A DNA stretch of 64,000 bases from Pseudomonas sp. GV071 (GCF_003050835.1 NZ_QAOJ01000001.1:186001-250000); one strand, 5' to 3'. Shown: positions 29,450 to 39,596, counted from the stretch's first letter. Numbers and translations are program-made. Notes: generated by a model from the sequence alone, not told the origin.

Positions 29450-30591
29450 GCCTGGTAACACTATTTCTGCCTGCAGCGGCGGCCGTGACGGTCGACGACA
29501 GCCTGGTGGTCGACCGCGTGCGCGGCGGCGTACATGACCAGCCGCTGCTGGCTAATGCGCTGGCTGAGTTGGACGGGCCGTGGCGGCTGATCGTGCCGGT
29601 GGAGGCGATCACTGCCTGCGCCGTACAGTTGCCGACGCAAAAGGCGCGCTGGTTGCGCCAGGCATTGCCCTTCGCGGTTGAGGAGCTGTTGGCCGAAGAG
29701 GTGGAGCTGTTCCACCTGGCCTTGGGCTCGCCGCTGGCCGATGGTCGCCACCGCATCTATGCCGTGCGCCAGAGTTGGCTGCAAGGCTGGTTGGCGCTGT
29801 GCCCGGGTATGCCGCCGGAGAGCATTCAGATCGACGCCGACCTGCTGCCGGAGCAGGGCACGCAACTGTGCTGGCTGGGCGAGCGCTGGCTGCTCGGCGG
29901 CCAACTGGCGACGCGCCTGGCCATGGCCACCGACGATTGGCCGGCGCTGGCCGGGCAATGCCCGTTGCCGCTGCACGCCGTGGCACCACCTGGCCAAGTG
30001 CTGCCCGAAGGCATCGAAACCGCGCAACGCGAAGACGATCCCTATCTGTGGCTGGCCAGCCAGACCGGCGCTTGCAACCTGGCTCAGGGCGAGTTGGCCA
30101 GTCGCGAAGAAAGCCAGGGGTTGAAACGCTGGCGCCCGGTGCTTGGCCTGGTCGGCCTGTGGCTGGTGCTGCAATGGGGATTCAACCTGGCCCAGGCCTG
30201 GCAGCTGCAACACAAAAGCGATGCCATCGCGGCTGCCAACAATGACCTGTACCGCGAGCTGTTTCCCCAGGACAGCAAGTTGATCAACCTGCGCCATCAG
30301 CTGGACGAGCACTTGAGCCAAGGGGCGGCGGGCGGCAAGAGCCGGCTCCTGGCTTTGATGGAGCTGGCCAGTACCGCCGTGCAGGCCGATGGCGGCTTGG
30401 TGCGCGTGCAGCAGCTCGACTTCAGCGACATTCGCGGCGATCTGGCGCTGCAACTGCAGGCGCCCGACTTCGCCGCGCTGGAACGCCTGCGCCAACGCTT
30501 GGCAGACGCAGGCCTGGCCGTGCAACTGGGCTCGGCCAGCCGTGAAGACAGCGGCGTCAGCGCCCGTTTAGTCGTAGGAGGGCAGGGATGA
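29446..30591 (+). CDS. xcpY: type II secretion system protein L
   Basis: A bitopic platform protein that holds GspE at the membrane through an actin-like cytoplasmic domain (about 1-220). A membrane helix near 235-251 (PVLGLVGLWLVLQWGFN) and a small periplasmic ferredoxin-like domain that pairs with GspM follow. It has 381 residues. The ATG at 29446 overlaps the gspK stop by 4 nt; the open frame upstream is gspK sequence read in another frame. Confidence 0.95.
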   Translation: MSLVTLFLPAAAAVTVDDSLVVDRVRGGVHDQPLLANALAELDGPWRLIVPVEAITACAVQLPTQKARWLRQALPFAVEELLAEEVELFHLALGSPLADGRHRIYAVRQSWLQGWLALCPGMPPESIQIDADLLPEQGTQLCWLGERWLLGGQLATRLAMATDDWPALAGQCPLPLHAVAPPGQVLPEGIETAQREDDPYLWLASQTGACNLAQGELASREESQGLKRWRPVLGLVGLWLVLQWGFNLAQAWQLQHKSDAIAAANNDLYRELFPQDSKLINLRHQLDEHLSQGAAGGKSRLLALMELASTAVQADGGLVRVQQLDFSDIRGDLALQLQAPDFAALERLRQRLADAGLAVQLGSASREDSGVSARLVVGGQG

Positions 30592-31109
30592 ACACGACAA
30601 TGCTCAAAGGCCAGTTGCTCGAACGCTGGCAACGCTCGCCGCTGCAGCGACGCTGGAACACCCTGGTGCCGCGCGAACGAATGGCGTTGGCCCTGATGCT
30701 GCTGTGCATCGTCGGTGCGCTGCTGTACATCAGCTTCTGGCAACCGGCTCAACACCGTCTGCACAACGCCCGCGAAGCGCTGGCCCAGCAACTGGAGCTC
30801 AGCGGCTACCTGCAAGCCAAGGCGCCGCAGGCCCGGGCGTTGGTGGAACGGCCGACCAGCAGCATTGCTCCCGAGCAACTGCAAGGCCTGGTCACCACCA
30901 GCGCCGCTGCCGCGCAACTGACCATCGAGCGCATCGACAATCAGGGCGATGGCAGCCTGCAGGTCAGCCTGCAGCCGGTGGCGTTCAACCTGTTGCTGCG
31001 CTGGTTCAATGAGCTGGAAGCGCAGGGTGTGCGTATTGATGAAGCGGGGCTAGACCGTAATGAAGAAGGCCTGGTGACGTCACGGTTGACCTTGCGGGTG
31101 GCGCAGTAA
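30588..31109 (+). CDS. xcpZ: type II secretion system protein M
   Basis: Partner of GspL in the inner-membrane platform; 173 residues. A short cytoplasmic N-terminus is followed by a membrane helix at about 27-45 (MALALMLLCIVGALLYISFW) and a periplasmic ferredoxin-like domain. It is the last gene of the operon; no GspN follows, as in P. aeruginosa Xcp. The ATG at 30588 overlaps gspL by 4 nt. Confidence 0.94.
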   Translation: MNTTMLKGQLLERWQRSPLQRRWNTLVPRERMALALMLLCIVGALLYISFWQPAQHRLHNAREALAQQLELSGYLQAKAPQARALVERPTSSIAPEQLQGLVTTSAAAAQLTIERIDNQGDGSLQVSLQPVAFNLLLRWFNELEAQGVRIDEAGLDRNEEGLVTSRLTLRVAQ

Positions 31110-31234
31110 AAGCATCGCGGCTAATCGGAGCTTTTTCACTTAAACGCGCAACCCCCCACAGCGATCGCCATTCAGCCTGGCGAAGCGGGCAAACAGAAAA
31201 AACCGTTAATTTAAGAAAATTTCTATATGGGGTG

Positions 31235-31263
31235 TTGACTTAGGTGTGTCCCCCGCGTAAATT
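31235..31263 (+). promoter_or_regulatory. sigma-70 promoter of the tRNA-Val-Asp-Asp operon
   Basis: TTGACT at 31235-31240 and TAAATT at 31258-31263 are separated by exactly 17 bp. The -10 is followed by a G/C-rich discriminator (TCGCGCC), typical of stringently controlled stable-RNA promoters. Transcription would start near 31270, about 12 nt before the tRNA-Val 5' end. Confidence 0.85.
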
Positions 31264-31281
31264 TCGCGCCTCGCAAGCAAG

Positions 31282-31357
31282 GGGTGATTAGCTCAGCTGG
31301 GAGAGCATCTGCCTTACAAGCAGAGGGTCGGCGGTTCGATCCCGTCATCACCCACCA
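31282..31357 (+). tRNA. tRNA-Val (anticodon TAC)
   Basis: A 76-nt cloverleaf. The acceptor stem is GGGTGAT/ATCACCC and the D-arm carries AGCTCAGCTGGGAGAGC. The anticodon loop CTTACAA has anticodon TAC, the T-arm carries GGTTCGATCC, and CCA is encoded. It reads GUA and, when modified, other Val codons. Confidence 0.98.
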
Positions 31358-31388
31358 CTTGTGAAACCGGACGAAAGTCCACCGACGC

Positions 31389-31465
31389 GCAGCGGTAGTT
31401 CAGTCGGTTAGAATACCGGCCTGTCACGCCGGGGGTCGCGGGTTCGAGTCCCGTCCGCTGCGCCA
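31389..31465 (+). tRNA. tRNA-Asp (anticodon GTC), first copy
   Basis: A 77-nt cloverleaf. The acceptor stem is GCAGCGG/CCGCTGC, the anticodon loop CTGTCAC has GTC, the T-arm carries GGTTCGAGTCC, and CCA is encoded. It is identical in sequence to the copy at 31575. Confidence 0.98.
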
Positions 31466-31574
31466 TTATTTGCCAGGTACGACCTAGTCGGGCCTGAGAT
31501 CGGAAAGCCAACCAGGGCTTGAAGGTCAGACGCTAGAACGTTTCATGCTGTACCGGACGCAAGTCCACCGACAC

Positions 31575-31651
31575 GCAGCGGTAGTTCAGTCGGTTAGAAT
31601 ACCGGCCTGTCACGCCGGGGGTCGCGGGTTCGAGTCCCGTCCGCTGCGCCA
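31575..31651 (+). tRNA. tRNA-Asp (anticodon GTC), second copy
   Basis: Base-for-base the same as the first tRNA-Asp. About 22 bp upstream of each copy are also nearly identical, so a unit of about 100 bp has been duplicated in tandem, with 86 bp of unique sequence between. Confidence 0.98.
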
Positions 31652-31657
31652 TATACG

Positions 31658-31691
31658 AAACCCTTGGTTCGCAAGAACCAAGGGTTTTTTA
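31658..31691 (+). terminator. rho-independent terminator of the tRNA operon
   Basis: A perfect 13-bp stem, AAACCCTTGGTTC and GAACCAAGGGTTT, with loop GCAA and a run of T, lies 7 nt after the last tRNA. Confidence 0.95.
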
Positions 31692-31786
31692 TTGCCTGCG
31701 CTTTTTAAAGTGTGGCCTGAGTGCTTCGTTCATCTGTTGTTCATCTGCGGGTTTTAGGCTTGGCCGCAGACCCAAACGACAAGCAC

Positions 31787-31894
31787 ATGAGCGAGCACAA
31801 GCAAATGGACGAATACCAGGAAGAGCTTCTGGAATACCGCGCAGCGGAGCAAGACGAGCCGGCAGAGCTGATCGAAGACGCCACCGAGCTGTGA
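31787..31894 (+). CDS. possible 35-residue acidic small protein
   Basis: A short open frame (MSEHKQMDEYQEELLEYRAA and 15 more residues) that is strongly acidic and helix-prone, with codon use like the neighbouring genes. The same frame stays open upstream, and a TTG at 31760 would add nine polar residues. No clear ribosome site is seen at either start. It lies between the tRNA terminator and the end of the araC gene on the other strand. No family is recognised; it may be chance. Confidence 0.4.
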   Translation: MSEHKQMDEYQEELLEYRAAEQDEPAELIEDATEL

Positions 31895-31967
31895 GTGTGG
31901 ACTTGCGTGGCTCTAGCCACGAAACTCCGAAGAGGCCTTAAAAGCCTGTTTGTCGCCACGCCGCGGT

Positions 31968-33005
31968 TTATCCTGCCTTGCGCTGTTCCCGCCGAAACTC
32001 CCCTGGCGTCTTGCCCGCCCAGCGCTTGAACGCGCGCTGAAACGCCTCTGCCGAGGCAAACCCCAACAAGTAGGCAATCTCGCCAAAGGCCAATTCCGTG
32101 TCACGGATATAGGCCATGGCCAGGTCGCGGCGGGTGTCGTTGAGGATGGCGCGGTATTGGGTGCCTTCTTCGGCGAGTTTGCGCCGCAGGGTCCAGGTAG
32201 GCAGCTGCAGGCGCGCGGCGACTTCTTCGAGGTCGGGTTCGCGGCCATTCAACAGCGGGCCGAGCAATTGGCTGATGCGCTCGCGCAGGCTGCGGGTGCG
32301 GGTCAGTTGGTCTAGCTCGCGCTCGCAGATTTCCAGCAAGTGGCGCCAGGTGCTCGGGCAGTGCTCGGGGTTGCGCAGGGCGAGGGTGGCCTGGTTCAGG
32401 CGCAGTTGGTTAGTGCTGCTGGCGAACTCCACCGGGCAGCCGAAAAGCGCGCTGTAGTGTTCGGCGTAGCTGGTGGCGGGGAATTCGATGTCGACCTTTT
32501 CCACTGCCAGTTTCTGACCGGCCAGTGCTCCCAGTTGCGCTGCCCAACCAGCCAGCACCGAGTCGACCACAAAGCGGTTGTAGGCGTTGTACGGGCTGAT
32601 GGAATAGAAGCGCAGCCAGGCGCCACGGGCGTCTTCATGGAAACTCGACTGGCCGCGATAGTTGTAGGCGTACAGGGGTTCGAAGCGAATCAGTGCTCGT
32701 GCCGCCTCGCGCACATTGGGTGCCTGGGCGGCGGTGACACCGGCCAGGCCAACCTGGCTGAGGCGGGTAAACACCCCCATGCTCAGGCCCAGTCCCGGTT
32801 CGCCGCTGAGTTGAATGGCGGCATGGCCCAGGCGCATATAGCGCGGAATCGACAGGCGCGCCCGCGGCTCGGCCAGGCGGGCGCTGTCCAGGCCGTATTG
32901 TTCCAGCAGCGGCTCGGGGTCTTGCCCGGCGTGGCGTAGGGCGTCGTCCAGGCCATGCACAAAACCTACCGACAGGTCGCCTAGCCGTACACGCACCGGT
33001 TTCAT
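31968..33005 (-). CDS. AraC-family regulator with arabinose-binding-like N-terminal domain
   Basis: A 345-residue regulator. The N-terminal about 200 residues resemble the Arabinose_bd domain of OruR/ArgR-like AraC proteins (LGLSMGVFTRLSQVGLAGVT). The C-terminal about 100 residues carry two helix-turn-helix motifs (LEEVAARLQLPTWTLRRKLA and FGEIAYLLGFASAEAFQRAF), with the closing GKTPGEFRRE. It lies 3 nt downstream of the nitrilase-fold gene on the same strand, so the two likely share a message. The direct repeats in front of fadH (34217-34245) are possible binding sites; this is inferred from spacing only. Confidence 0.93.
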   Translation of the reverse strand: MKPVRVRLGDLSVGFVHGLDDALRHAGQDPEPLLEQYGLDSARLAEPRARLSIPRYMRLGHAAIQLSGEPGLGLSMGVFTRLSQVGLAGVTAAQAPNVREAARALIRFEPLYAYNYRGQSSFHEDARGAWLRFYSISPYNAYNRFVVDSVLAGWAAQLGALAGQKLAVEKVDIEFPATSYAEHYSALFGCPVEFASSTNQLRLNQATLALRNPEHCPSTWRHLLEICERELDQLTRTRSLRERISQLLGPLLNGREPDLEEVAARLQLPTWTLRRKLAEEGTQYRAILNDTRRDLAMAYIRDTELAFGEIAYLLGFASAEAFQRAFKRWAGKTPGEFRREQRKAG

Positions 33006-33008
33006 CGG

Positions 33009-34151
33009 TTACAGCCAGATGTTCAGCAGGCGGCCACCATGACCACCGGCGTCGTTGACCAGGCTGACGTTTTGCTCGGTGGCCAACAGGCTCTGCCCGT
33101 CACTGCCCAGGTTCCACAGTTGCCCGCGCATAAACACCGTCAGCCCAGCCTGCGCGCCACTGCTGCGCAAGCGGTTGGCCATTGCCAACTGCTGCCAGGC
33201 CTGGCCTTCGGTAACCGCTCCGGGTTGCACGGCGACATCGTCCGGGGTTGGCGCGCCGTTATAGCCGCCCCAGGGTTTCGACCAGTTGCCATTGCCGGTA
33301 AGAAAGGCTGGCACGACGAGCAGTTGCACGCCCTGTTTGCCCAGTTCGGCATAGCCGGCGGGGTACCAGCTGTCGGCGCAGATCAGCACGCCCAGACGCC
33401 CGGCCGGGGTGTCGACCACCTGCAGCGCGCTGGCTGGCGCGGCGGCGATAAACACCTGCTCATCGCGAATCGGATAGACCTTGCGCTGCGGCTGGCCCAG
33501 CGGTGCGCCATCGCTGCCGAACACCAGGCTGACGTTGTACAGCGGGCCATCGCCGACCACTAACTGGCCGTTCTCCACCCGAGGCTCGGGCAGCACGATG
33601 GAGCCGGCCACCAGGGTGATGCCGAAATCCTTGGCCAGGCCGCCGAACACCGCTTGGTAGTCGCGGGCCATGGCGTCGCCTTTCATTCGCAGCAGGGCGT
33701 CCTGCAGGCGGTCTTCACCCTTGGCCGAGAGCAGCGCGCGACCCAGTTTCAGCGGGTTGCTGGCGGCCAACCAAGCCATGGCGCTGTCGATGGTCTGCGC
33801 CTGATAGACCTCGGCCTTTTCGCCGCTGATCACCAGCCAGGTACCTATATGTTCCGGCAGTACGGCCACTGTTTTGCCATTCAGCAGGCCTTCATCGCGG
33901 GCCTTGTGCAGGTAGGCGGCGAGCTTCAGACGCAGCAGGTCGGTGCTGTGGTAGTCGCCGGAAAACATCTCCGGCTGGATGCCCAGCAGGTTGCCCTTGT
34001 CGCCAGGCTGGCCCTGGTTGAGCGCCACGTGGCTGCGCAGGTCGGAGAGGTAATGGGCGTCGGTGGGGATGTCGGTCCACAGCGCATAGGCGCCGAGCAG
34101 GATGACGACGATAGCGGCCAAGGTGTTGCCAAGTAGTCTGCGCATGGTCAT
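33009..34151 (-). CDS. membrane-anchored carbon-nitrogen hydrolase (nitrilase fold)
   Basis: About 380 residues with an N-terminal signal anchor (LLGNTLAAIVVILLGAYALW) and a nitrilase-superfamily domain. The triad can be placed: Glu in VAVLPEHIGTW, Lys in QPQRKVYPIRDE and Cys in LGVLICADSWYPAGY. The anchored form suggests action at the periplasmic face, as in apolipoprotein N-acyltransferase relatives, but the multi-helix Lnt membrane domain is absent. The substrate is unknown. The start is uncertain (ATG 34151, ATG 34145, or in-frame ATG 34202). It is paired with the AraC gene, as in P. aeruginosa PA3094-PA3093 (from memory). Confidence 0.85.
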   Translation of the reverse strand: MTMRRLLGNTLAAIVVILLGAYALWTDIPTDAHYLSDLRSHVALNQGQPGDKGNLLGIQPEMFSGDYHSTDLLRLKLAAYLHKARDEGLLNGKTVAVLPEHIGTWLVISGEKAEVYQAQTIDSAMAWLAASNPLKLGRALLSAKGEDRLQDALLRMKGDAMARDYQAVFGGLAKDFGITLVAGSIVLPEPRVENGQLVVGDGPLYNVSLVFGSDGAPLGQPQRKVYPIRDEQVFIAAAPASALQVVDTPAGRLGVLICADSWYPAGYAELGKQGVQLLVVPAFLTGNGNWSKPWGGYNGAPTPDDVAVQPGAVTEGQAWQQLAMANRLRSSGAQAGLTVFMRGQLWNLGSDGQSLLATEQNVSLVNDAGGHGGRLLNIWL

Positions 34152-34216
34152 GGGAGTGCGGAATGAGGGTGTAAGGGTAGGGCGCCGATGATCGCTTGCC
34201 AAGTCGTGCTGCGCAG

Positions 34217-34245
34217 TTGGATCAATAACTTGTCACTTTGGATCA
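34217..34245. promoter_or_regulatory. paired TTGGATCA direct repeats between nitrilase-fold gene and fadH
   Basis: TTGGATCA occurs at 34217-34224 and again at 34238-34245, start to start 21 bp, or two helical turns. Such spacing is typical for AraC-family dimers, and an AraC gene is close by. Just downstream, GAGGGGGCGC and GCGCCCTC (34248-34266) form a hairpin. Confidence 0.5.
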
Positions 34246-34328
34246 TTGAGGGGGCGCGGCGCCCTCTTTATCGTTCAGCCCATAACTGACCGCCACCCGC
34301 TTGAGGTGGCTGGCATTCCGTGCATTAA

Positions 34329-36386
<2,058 letters not shown>

Positions 36387-36392
36387 CTAACC

Positions 36393-36507
36393 GAGCTCCT
36401 TGTCGTCGGCCAGGCGGCGTTGCGTCCTCGCTTTTAATGCTCGCGTACTGCAGTACGCTGCGCTTAAAAGCTCCGGGGCGCCTTGCCTGGCCTTAGCCCA
36501 GAAGCTC
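36393..36507. repeat. long hairpin repeat, copy C (three-copy family)
   Basis: A 115-nt palindrome between fadH and the NTF2-like gene, in inverse orientation to copy A. GAGCTCC/GAAGCTC arms enclose GCCAGGCGGCG facing CGCCTTGCCTGGC, an inner stem GCTTTTAA/TTAAAAGC and a perfect 14-bp centre CGTACTGCAGTACG. Small motifs shared with copies A and B (GGCAAGGC, AGCGCAG, GAGCATT, CAACGC) show common origin although the stems differ. Confidence 0.85.
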
Positions 36508-36510
36508 TCG

Positions 36511-36529
36511 ACCGAGTTGTCGGTTTTAT
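36511..36529 (+). terminator. short hairpin with T-run before the NTF2-like gene
   Basis: ACCGA-GTTG-TCGGT followed by TTTAT. The stem is only 5 bp, so this is a weak terminator at best; it lies 31 nt before the next gene. Confidence 0.4.
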
Positions 36530-36559
36530 AAAGGCAAAAACAACAACAAAGGAGTTGCC

Positions 36560-36994
36560 ATGACCAGTTCCGCTTTGAGTTCCAACCCCGCCGTCACCGC
36601 CACCCTTGAGCAGTGGCATTCGATGATCAGCAGCAAAAGCCTCAAGGCCTTGCCTGAGTTGCTCGACCCGAAAGCGGTGTTCCGTTCGCCTATGGCCTAC
36701 AAACCGTATGAGGGCGCGCAAATGGTCAATCTGATTCTGAACACGGTGATTCAGGTGTTCGAGAACTTCGAATACCACCGCCAACTGGTCAGCGCCGATG
36801 GCCAGAGCGTGGTGCTGGAGTTCAGTGCCACAGTGGGCGACCGTCAGCTCAAGGGCATCGACATGGTGCAGTTCAACAGCGACGGCAAGATTGTCGACTT
36901 CGAAGTGATGATTCGCCCCATGAGCGGCCTGCAGGCGCTCGGGGAGGAGATGGGCAAGCGGTTGGCGCCATTTCTGGCCAAAGCGCCAGCCTGA
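36560..36994 (+). CDS. NTF2/SnoaL-fold protein of unknown function
   Basis: A 144-residue cytoplasmic protein with the alpha+beta cone pattern of the nuclear transport factor 2 family (TLEQWHSMISSKSLKALPEL ... VFRSPMAYKPYEG ... DMVQFNSDGKIVDFEVMIRP). Such folds serve as isomerases, hydrolases or binding proteins; no catalytic set is clear. It has an excellent AAAGGAG ribosome site at 36548-36554. It follows fadH in the same direction, as in P. aeruginosa, so a link to fatty acid use is possible but not shown. Confidence 0.88.
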   Translation: MTSSALSSNPAVTATLEQWHSMISSKSLKALPELLDPKAVFRSPMAYKPYEGAQMVNLILNTVIQVFENFEYHRQLVSADGQSVVLEFSATVGDRQLKGIDMVQFNSDGKIVDFEVMIRPMSGLQALGEEMGKRLAPFLAKAPA

Positions 36995-37149
36995 ACTGCA
37001 AAAGTTCCCGGCTGAATAACAAAAGTTGACTGTTGTACCAATTCCGTCACAGTTTCACCCCAGCGCCCGATTCCAGGGCGCTGACCACGGGTGACTGCCA
37101 ACCCAGTCACATTGCCGTCGGTCCTTTTTACCCTAGACTTGAGCCAAAT

Positions 37150-37165
37150 GTAGGAATACGCCTAC
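37150..37165. promoter_or_regulatory. palindrome GTAGG-N6-CCTAC upstream of the coiled-coil gene
   Basis: GTAGGAATACGCCTAC is a dyad of two 5-bp halves, 80 bp before the next start. Its size would fit a LuxR/NarL-type response-regulator site. The surrounding 250-bp gap shows no gene. Confidence 0.35.
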
Positions 37166-37244
37166 TTTCTCGCTGTGCGCGCAGAAAAATTCGAGCGTAT
37201 TCGTAAGCGCGATAGCTCGCCGTGTTTGGCTTAGGGGTTCGTTG

Positions 37245-38612
37245 ATGAGCATGCAGATCAAGCCGCAAATGGTTGAGGCCGTGGTGTTCTTCAGTGAACG
37301 CGGTATCTGCAAGGAAATGCTGTTTCCCGAGTTCGAGGCCTTGCTCGACGGCGTGGTCAATATGCCGGAATTTCGCGATCAGCAAATGCGTGTCGCCTAC
37401 GTGCTGATCAACCCCCGTCTGCTAGTGCGCGCGGCGGTGTTCTTCTTCCTCGATTTTGATGAACGCGGCTCGCCTGATAGCGGCTGGAACATTCCCCTGC
37501 GTCACCTCGCCGAACGCTCCGGCCGTGGCCCTGACTTGGGTGCCGGTCCCATCCGCCTGGCTTGCCGCAGCCAGTGCCCGGTGTCCTGGCACCAGATGCA
37601 CCTGTGGGACCCAAGCCTGGTGCCCGGCCAGAACGACCTGGTGCTGCTGCGCGATACCGTCAAACGTAACCAGTTGGGCCTGTTGGTCGAAGATGACCTC
37701 GGCCAGAGTGTTTCTACCGAGCGCCTGCAGTTGGCCCCGGAAGACCAGTGGCACGCGCCGGACCCAGGCAAAGAGGCCGCCGAGCAACTGGCAGAAAAGA
37801 TCGAGCAGGAACACCGGCTGAAAACCGCCCAACTGATCAAGCAGCAGCGCCTGCGCATCAGCAGCCAGACCCAGCAATACGAAGAGGAGTTGGCCAAGCT
37901 CAAACTGGCCGGCGCCGAAGACACGCAGAAAATGCTGGCGCAGATCCAGACCCTGCACCAGGCCCTGCGCCAACAGGAAGAACTGAACGTCAGTCTCAAG
38001 GGCCAACTCGCTGCCCAGGCCGACACCTTCCAGAAAAACCGCGAAGAAATGACCGAGCAACTGCGCGCCATCGAACGCCACGGCCGCACCGAAACCGACA
38101 TTCTGCGCGCCCAGTTCGACAGCGAGTTGCAGGCGCGCATCGCCTCCGCGGTGGTCGAGTACAAAGAGCAGATCGCCATTCGTGATGTCGAGCTGGCGTA
38201 CCGCAATGAACTGGACACCCAGCTTGAGCAGGAAGTTGAGCGCCTCAAGCAGGAGCGCGACGCCTTTGCCAGCCAGGGGGGCGAACAGATTCTCGAGCGC
38301 CTGTCGAAACTCGGCGTGGTGTTTGTGGTGTACCACCCAGGCGCCGGGCACCTGACCATTCCGCTGCAAGACATCGCCCGCTACCAGGACAACCCCATGG
38401 CCTACGCGGCCGCCAAGTGTTTTGTCGCTGAGCCGCAGTACCGCCAGTGGCTGGCCCATTACGAAAAACCCAGCTGCGATGCCAGCCTGCCTAATGGCGA
38501 CCGTTGCGGCATTCCTCTGGATCGTATCGATTCCCCTAGCCGTTTTGTCATTGGCGACTCCAACTGCTGCGCGCGGCACAAAACCGGCGCACGCCTGCGT
38601 ACCGTCAGCTAA
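37245..38612 (+). CDS. coiled-coil protein with Cys-rich C-terminal tail, function unknown
   Basis: A 455-residue protein. An N-terminal globular part (about 1-165) with RAAVFFFLDFDERG is followed by a long coiled coil at about 170-345 (many Glu, Gln, Lys; EQLAEKIEQEHRLKTAQLIK). A C-terminal domain (about 350-455) ends in Cys-x8-Cys and then Cys-Cys-x2-His (CDASLPNGDRC ... NCCARHK), which could bind zinc. No signal peptide or membrane segment is present. Relatives in pseudomonads have been labelled chromosome-partitioning protein, which the sequence does not support. ATG 37245 follows AGGGG by 7 nt; TTG 37242 and ATG 37251 are alternatives. Confidence 0.85.
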   Translation: MSMQIKPQMVEAVVFFSERGICKEMLFPEFEALLDGVVNMPEFRDQQMRVAYVLINPRLLVRAAVFFFLDFDERGSPDSGWNIPLRHLAERSGRGPDLGAGPIRLACRSQCPVSWHQMHLWDPSLVPGQNDLVLLRDTVKRNQLGLLVEDDLGQSVSTERLQLAPEDQWHAPDPGKEAAEQLAEKIEQEHRLKTAQLIKQQRLRISSQTQQYEEELAKLKLAGAEDTQKMLAQIQTLHQALRQQEELNVSLKGQLAAQADTFQKNREEMTEQLRAIERHGRTETDILRAQFDSELQARIASAVVEYKEQIAIRDVELAYRNELDTQLEQEVERLKQERDAFASQGGEQILERLSKLGVVFVVYHPGAGHLTIPLQDIARYQDNPMAYAAAKCFVAEPQYRQWLAHYEKPSCDASLPNGDRCGIPLDRIDSPSRFVIGDSNCCARHKTGARLRTVS

Positions 38613-38615
38613 ACC

Positions 38616-39596
38616 TTGCCGCTCAGCCTGCCGTCCTGGTCTCCCCAGGCGCCTCTACAGCGCCTGGTAATGCCCTGGCTGGAGGAGACCGGCGTTGAGG
38701 TGGCGGTGTTGCGCCTGGACCTGATCGACCCGCTGATCAGTGGCAACAAGTGGTTCAAGTTGCAGCATCACCTGCACGCCGCCGAAGCGGCCTGCGCTGC
38801 CGGCGTGATCAGCCTTGGCGGGGCCCACTCCAATCACCTGCACGCCCTGGCCGCCGCCGGTAAACGCTTTGGCTTCGCCACCGTCGGCCTGCTGCGCGGC
38901 GAGCCGCAAGACACGCCCACTGTTCGCGACCTGCACGCTTGGGGTATGCAGCTGCATTGGCTCGGCTATGGCGGCTATCGCCAGCGCCACCAGGCTGATT
39001 TCTGGCAACCCTGGTTAGCGCGTTATCCCAATTTCTACCCTGTGCCCGAGGGCGGTGGCGGCTTGCCTGGAGCGCGCGGTTGCATGGCGTTGCGCGAGAT
39101 GGCTGAGGCGCAATTGGCCAGCATCGGCTGGGACGATTTCGACGCCTGGTGGCTGGCCGTCGGTACCGGCACCACCCTGGCCGGGCTGGTGCTGGCCGAG
39201 GCCGGGCGGCGGCTGGTCTATGGGGCAGCGGCGGTGCCGGCGGGGCATGGCGTGGAAGATAACCTGCGGGCGATCTTCGAGCTGGCTGGAGAAAACGATC
39301 AGGGGTATCGCTTGCTGGAGGCGAGCCGTGGTGGTTTTGCTAAGGTCGATACAGCGCTGACGACGTTTGTCGAGCAGGTGGAGGTAGGCAGCGAGGTGCC
39401 GCTTGAAGCGATTTATACCGGTAAGGCACTAATGGCGTTGCGCCTATACGTGGTGGCCGGTAACGTGGCTCGCGGCACGCGCCTGCTGTTCGTCCATACG
39501 GGCGGTCTGCAGGGGCGTCGGGCCACTCACCTGAACATTGCGCACCCTGGCGGGACGCCGGGCTTGCCGTTGGAGTCTGACCATTTCCATGAGTGA
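38616..39596 (+). CDS. PLP-dependent D-cysteine desulfhydrase / ACC deaminase family enzyme
   Basis: A 326-residue fold-type II PLP protein. The Lys in DPLISGNKWFKLQHHL (about residue 45) is the cofactor lysine and SLGGAHSNHLHALAAAGKR its phosphate-side partner; VGTGTTLAGLVLAEAG holds the phosphate loop. The final HTGGLQG is also typical. The group includes D-cysteine desulfhydrase and 1-aminocyclopropane-1-carboxylate deaminase; the sequence alone does not decide, and most pseudomonad members are probably not true ACC deaminases. Start: TTG 38616, 3 nt after the previous gene; ATG 38670 would cut into the conserved N-terminus. Confidence 0.85.
   Translation: MPLSLPSWSPQAPLQRLVMPWLEETGVEVAVLRLDLIDPLISGNKWFKLQHHLHAAEAACAAGVISLGGAHSNHLHALAAAGKRFGFATVGLLRGEPQDTPTVRDLHAWGMQLHWLGYGGYRQRHQADFWQPWLARYPNFYPVPEGGGGLPGARGCMALREMAEAQLASIGWDDFDAWWLAVGTGTTLAGLVLAEAGRRLVYGAAAVPAGHGVEDNLRAIFELAGENDQGYRLLEASRGGFAKVDTALTTFVEQVEVGSEVPLEAIYTGKALMALRLYVVAGNVARGTRLLFVHTGGLQGRRATHLNIAHPGGTPGLPLESDHFHE

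Noticed and set aside
31282..31700. Integration site of a genomic island at the tRNA genes
   Set aside because: No integrase, no repeat of the tRNA 3' end downstream, and gene order on both sides follows the core chromosome.
36393..36507. Copy C read as an ordinary terminator of fadH
   Set aside because: There is no T-run after the stem and the element shares sequence blocks with two other loci, so a repeat is the better reading.
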